From the NCBI RefSeq assembly GCF_011064615.1, contig NZ_JAALJH010000036.1, forward strand, positions 24,470-88,469: a stretch of 64,000 bases of DNA, read 5' to 3'. Each line of letters begins with the position of its first letter. The first letter of the stretch is position 1. The DNA comes from Aquisphaera insulae (GTDB lineage: Bacteria; Planctomycetota; Planctomycetia; Isosphaerales; Isosphaeraceae). The notes beneath the pieces are model-generated. The model made no database searches. It saw only the letters and a list, made by a program, of their open reading frames with translations, and was not told the origin of the DNA. A program made the position numbers and the translations under genes. This document shows, piece by piece, positions 62,408-64,000 of the stretch.

Positions 62408-63253
62408 TCATTCGATCTCGGCCGCCGACCAGCGGCCGAGCTTTTCCGGGTTGACCGCGATATAGACGGCTCGCACGACCCCCTCGACCCGCACCGACAT
62501 CACGGCCGCGATCGCGTCGCCGGAACGGAACACCAGCCCCGGCTCGCCATTCACCGTTGCCACCTCAACCTCCTGGTACCACCGCTTCCGGAGCACTCCG
62601 GTGAGGAAACGGGCCACCTTGTTCCGGCCGCGGATCACCACCCTGGCTGCCGACGCCTTGCCGCCGCCGTCGGGATGAACCTCGGCGTCCTCGGCAAGCA
62701 TGGCCTCGACCGCCTTCACGTCTCCCGATCGGCACGCGGCCAGGAACCGCTCGGCCAGGCCGCCCGCCCGTTCCGGAGCCGCCGGGAACCGACGATGGCC
62801 GTCCAGGCCCAGGCGCCCCCGCGACCGGCTCACCAATTGCCGGGCGGCGGCCTCGGTCTTGCCGACCGCCGCACCGATCTCGGCGTATTCGTAGTCGAAG
62901 ACGGTGCGGAGCAGGAATGCCGCCCGCTCGTCCGGCGTGAGCCGCTCCAGCAGGAGCAAGAAGGCCTGTGTCAGCGATTCGGCGAGTGCGTCGCCCCGCG
63001 ACGCCCCCCGGGTCTCCACCGGCTCGGGCACCCACGGACCGACGTACTCCCGCCGCTTCCGCTCCCGCAGCCGGTCGATGCAGATGCGGGTGGTGGTGCG
63101 GATCAGGAACCCCTCCGGCGAGGAGACGCCCCCGGCCGTCTGGTAGCGGACGAACGCGTCTTGCACGGCGTCCTCGGCGTCGGCCACGGAGCCGAGCATC
63201 CGGTAGGCGACGGACATCATCTTGGGCCGAAGGGCGATCACGCTGTCGGTCAT
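62408..63253 (-). CDS. ECF41-type RNA polymerase sigma factor (SigJ-like)
   Basis: 281 residues. Sigma region 2 (YRMLGSVADAEDAVQDAFVR, 17-36) and region 4 (DYEYAEIGAAVGKTEAAARQ, 120-139) are joined by a linker with WVPEP (74-78) and followed by a SnoaL-like domain with DGGGK (195-199) and NPEKL (268-272). These match the WLPEP, DGGGK and NPDKL marks of ECF41, in which the fused C-terminal domain controls activity instead of an anti-sigma factor. Start ATG 63253 lies 20 bases after the cupin stop. A promoter-like match to the ECF41 motif lies upstream of the operon. Confidence 0.93.
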   Translation of the reverse strand: MTDSVIALRPKMMSVAYRMLGSVADAEDAVQDAFVRYQTAGGVSSPEGFLIRTTTRICIDRLRERKRREYVGPWVPEPVETRGASRGDALAESLTQAFLLLLERLTPDERAAFLLRTVFDYEYAEIGAAVGKTEAAARQLVSRSRGRLGLDGHRRFPAAPERAGGLAERFLAACRSGDVKAVEAMLAEDAEVHPDGGGKASAARVVIRGRNKVARFLTGVLRKRWYQEVEVATVNGEPGLVFRSGDAIAAVMSVRVEGVVRAVYIAVNPEKLGRWSAAEIE

Positions 63254-63273
63254 GGACGCCTCGCGCGGCTGGG

Positions 63274-63696
63274 TCAGTGGTTCGGCTCGGGAATCACGAT
63301 ATCCTTCGCCTCGCGAGGGTGGATCACCCACGCCAGTAGCCTCGCCTTCACCTTGCCCGGGTTCCTCGACACCCGGTGCAGGCACCCAGCCGGCTCATAG
63401 AACGTGTCCCCCGCCCTGAGCAGCCTGGTGGGCTGGTCGTCGATGCCCCACTCGTACTCGCCCTCGAGGATGTAGCCGAACCCGGGGCCCGGGTGGCGGT
63501 GGGAGGTGCCCGCCTTGCCCGGCTCGATCGTCACCTCGACCGCTGTTGCCCTCGCCGCCTTGCCGTCCAGCGTCTCGGCGATGTCCCGCTCGGCCAGGAG
63601 CTTGACCGACTCGGACTCCTCGCCGTGCCAGGCCGCACCCGAGCCTGCCGCCCCCATGGCGATGACGACAGTCAGCGCAAATGCTCTTCGGGCCAT
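63274..63696 (-). CDS. Exported cupin-domain protein
   Basis: 140 residues with a signal peptide (to about GAAWH) and a single cupin barrel: GTSHRHPGPGFGYILEGEYE holds the metal-ligand His and Glu, and AGDTFYEPAGCLHRVSRN the second His. It may bind a metal and a small ligand in the envelope. ATG 63696 follows GGAGGGAAC. First gene of the ECF41 operon, so likely a main target of that sigma factor. Ligand unknown. Confidence 0.9.
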   Translation of the reverse strand: MARRAFALTVVIAMGAAGSGAAWHGEESESVKLLAERDIAETLDGKAARATAVEVTIEPGKAGTSHRHPGPGFGYILEGEYEWGIDDQPTRLLRAGDTFYEPAGCLHRVSRNPGKVKARLLAWVIHPREAKDIVIPEPNH

Positions 63697-63754
63697 GACG
63701 TTCCCTCCGAATTTCGCGTGAACGAGCCGAGCATCCCCGGCCTTCGACACCAAG

Positions 63755-63782
63755 GACGAACGAGGGGGGCGAGTTTGTGACG
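63755..63782 (-). promoter_or_regulatory. Candidate ECF41 promoter
   Basis: On the minus strand CGTCACA (63782-63776) and CGTC (63758-63755) are 17 bases apart, close to the described ECF41 motif TGTCACA with CGTC at the -10. It lies about 58 bases before the cupin start. One mismatch in the -35; activity is inferred. Confidence 0.55.
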
Positions 63783-64000
63783 AGTCCCGAGAAATTCCGC
63801 AAGACGGCATCACAACGAGGCTGCCAGCTCGGCACATAACCCGCAACCGTTCGTCCGCATCGACCGCATCCGAAGCCCAGTGCTTCGTCACGGCCGGGAG
63901 TTCGGGTCTTTCCGAGCCGGAAGCGGGCATCGTCCCAAATACAGAAGCCTCAGCCTGACAGCCTTGCGCGAGCTTTTCGGACGGGTGACCACCCGCGTGG
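63783..64000. other. Window end, no gene seen
   Basis: No coding frame with a ribosome site or recognisable product is seen between the candidate promoter and the end of the window. Confidence 0.45.

Overview
The window reads as a chromosomal segment of a high-GC planctomycete, most likely of the Isosphaeraceae type. The evidence is an adjacent PSCyt1/DUF1549/DUF1553 (PSD1) cytochrome gene and Tat-signal DUF1501 gene, a secreted dehydrogenase with an LEPR-XLL-like N-terminus, DUF1573 and multiheme lipoproteins, and very GC-rich codon use. This placement is inference from family content; no rRNA or tRNA gene was seen.

Layout. 1-7.7 kb: a leftward efflux operon (TetR regulator, HlyD-type adaptor, two tandem RND pumps, the last cut by the window edge) with a perfect palindromic operator. 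7.9-16.3 kb: PSD1 cytochrome, DUF1501, Uma2 nuclease, GH5 hydrolase and a PQQ-type dehydrogenase. 16.5-25.1 kb: two tandem TPR-glycosyltransferases, nitroreductase, methyltransferase, DUF1573 lipoprotein-like protein, a four-heme cytochrome, a DUF962/Mpo1 protein and a tRNA-binding protein. 25.2-29 kb: a leftward four-gene cluster joining a degenerate DisA_N-like protein to a secreted ComEC-type metallo-beta-lactamase protein and DUF3006. 29.4-32.6 kb: a lower-GC accessory patch with an ankyrin gene framed by dispersed repeats, a truncated PEP-CTERM gene end and a TacAT-type toxin-antitoxin pair. 32.6-56.2 kb: metabolic and envelope genes, including zwf, TolC, pilT, a GDPD, GH88, DUF4239, AIM24 and a two-gene arginine-catabolism unit. 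56.3-61.6 kb: a second AT-richer island with an AlbA_2 (Schlafen) protein, a SLOG/LOG-like Rossmann protein of unknown function, gene fragments and mosaic repeats. 61.6-64 kb: a leftward operon of cupin, ECF41-type sigma factor and NmrA-like reductase, with a matching promoter-like motif upstream.

Working together. The efflux genes form one regulated unit. The arginine pair looks like a split version of the fused cyanobacterial AgrE enzyme (arginine to ornithine to proline). The ECF41 trio follows the known habit of that sigma group of sitting with small redox/epimerase genes. The two repeat-rich islands share a repeat family and carry truncated genes, which suggests they are rearrangement and acquisition hot spots; the SLOG and AlbA_2 genes there are the best candidates for undescribed biology.
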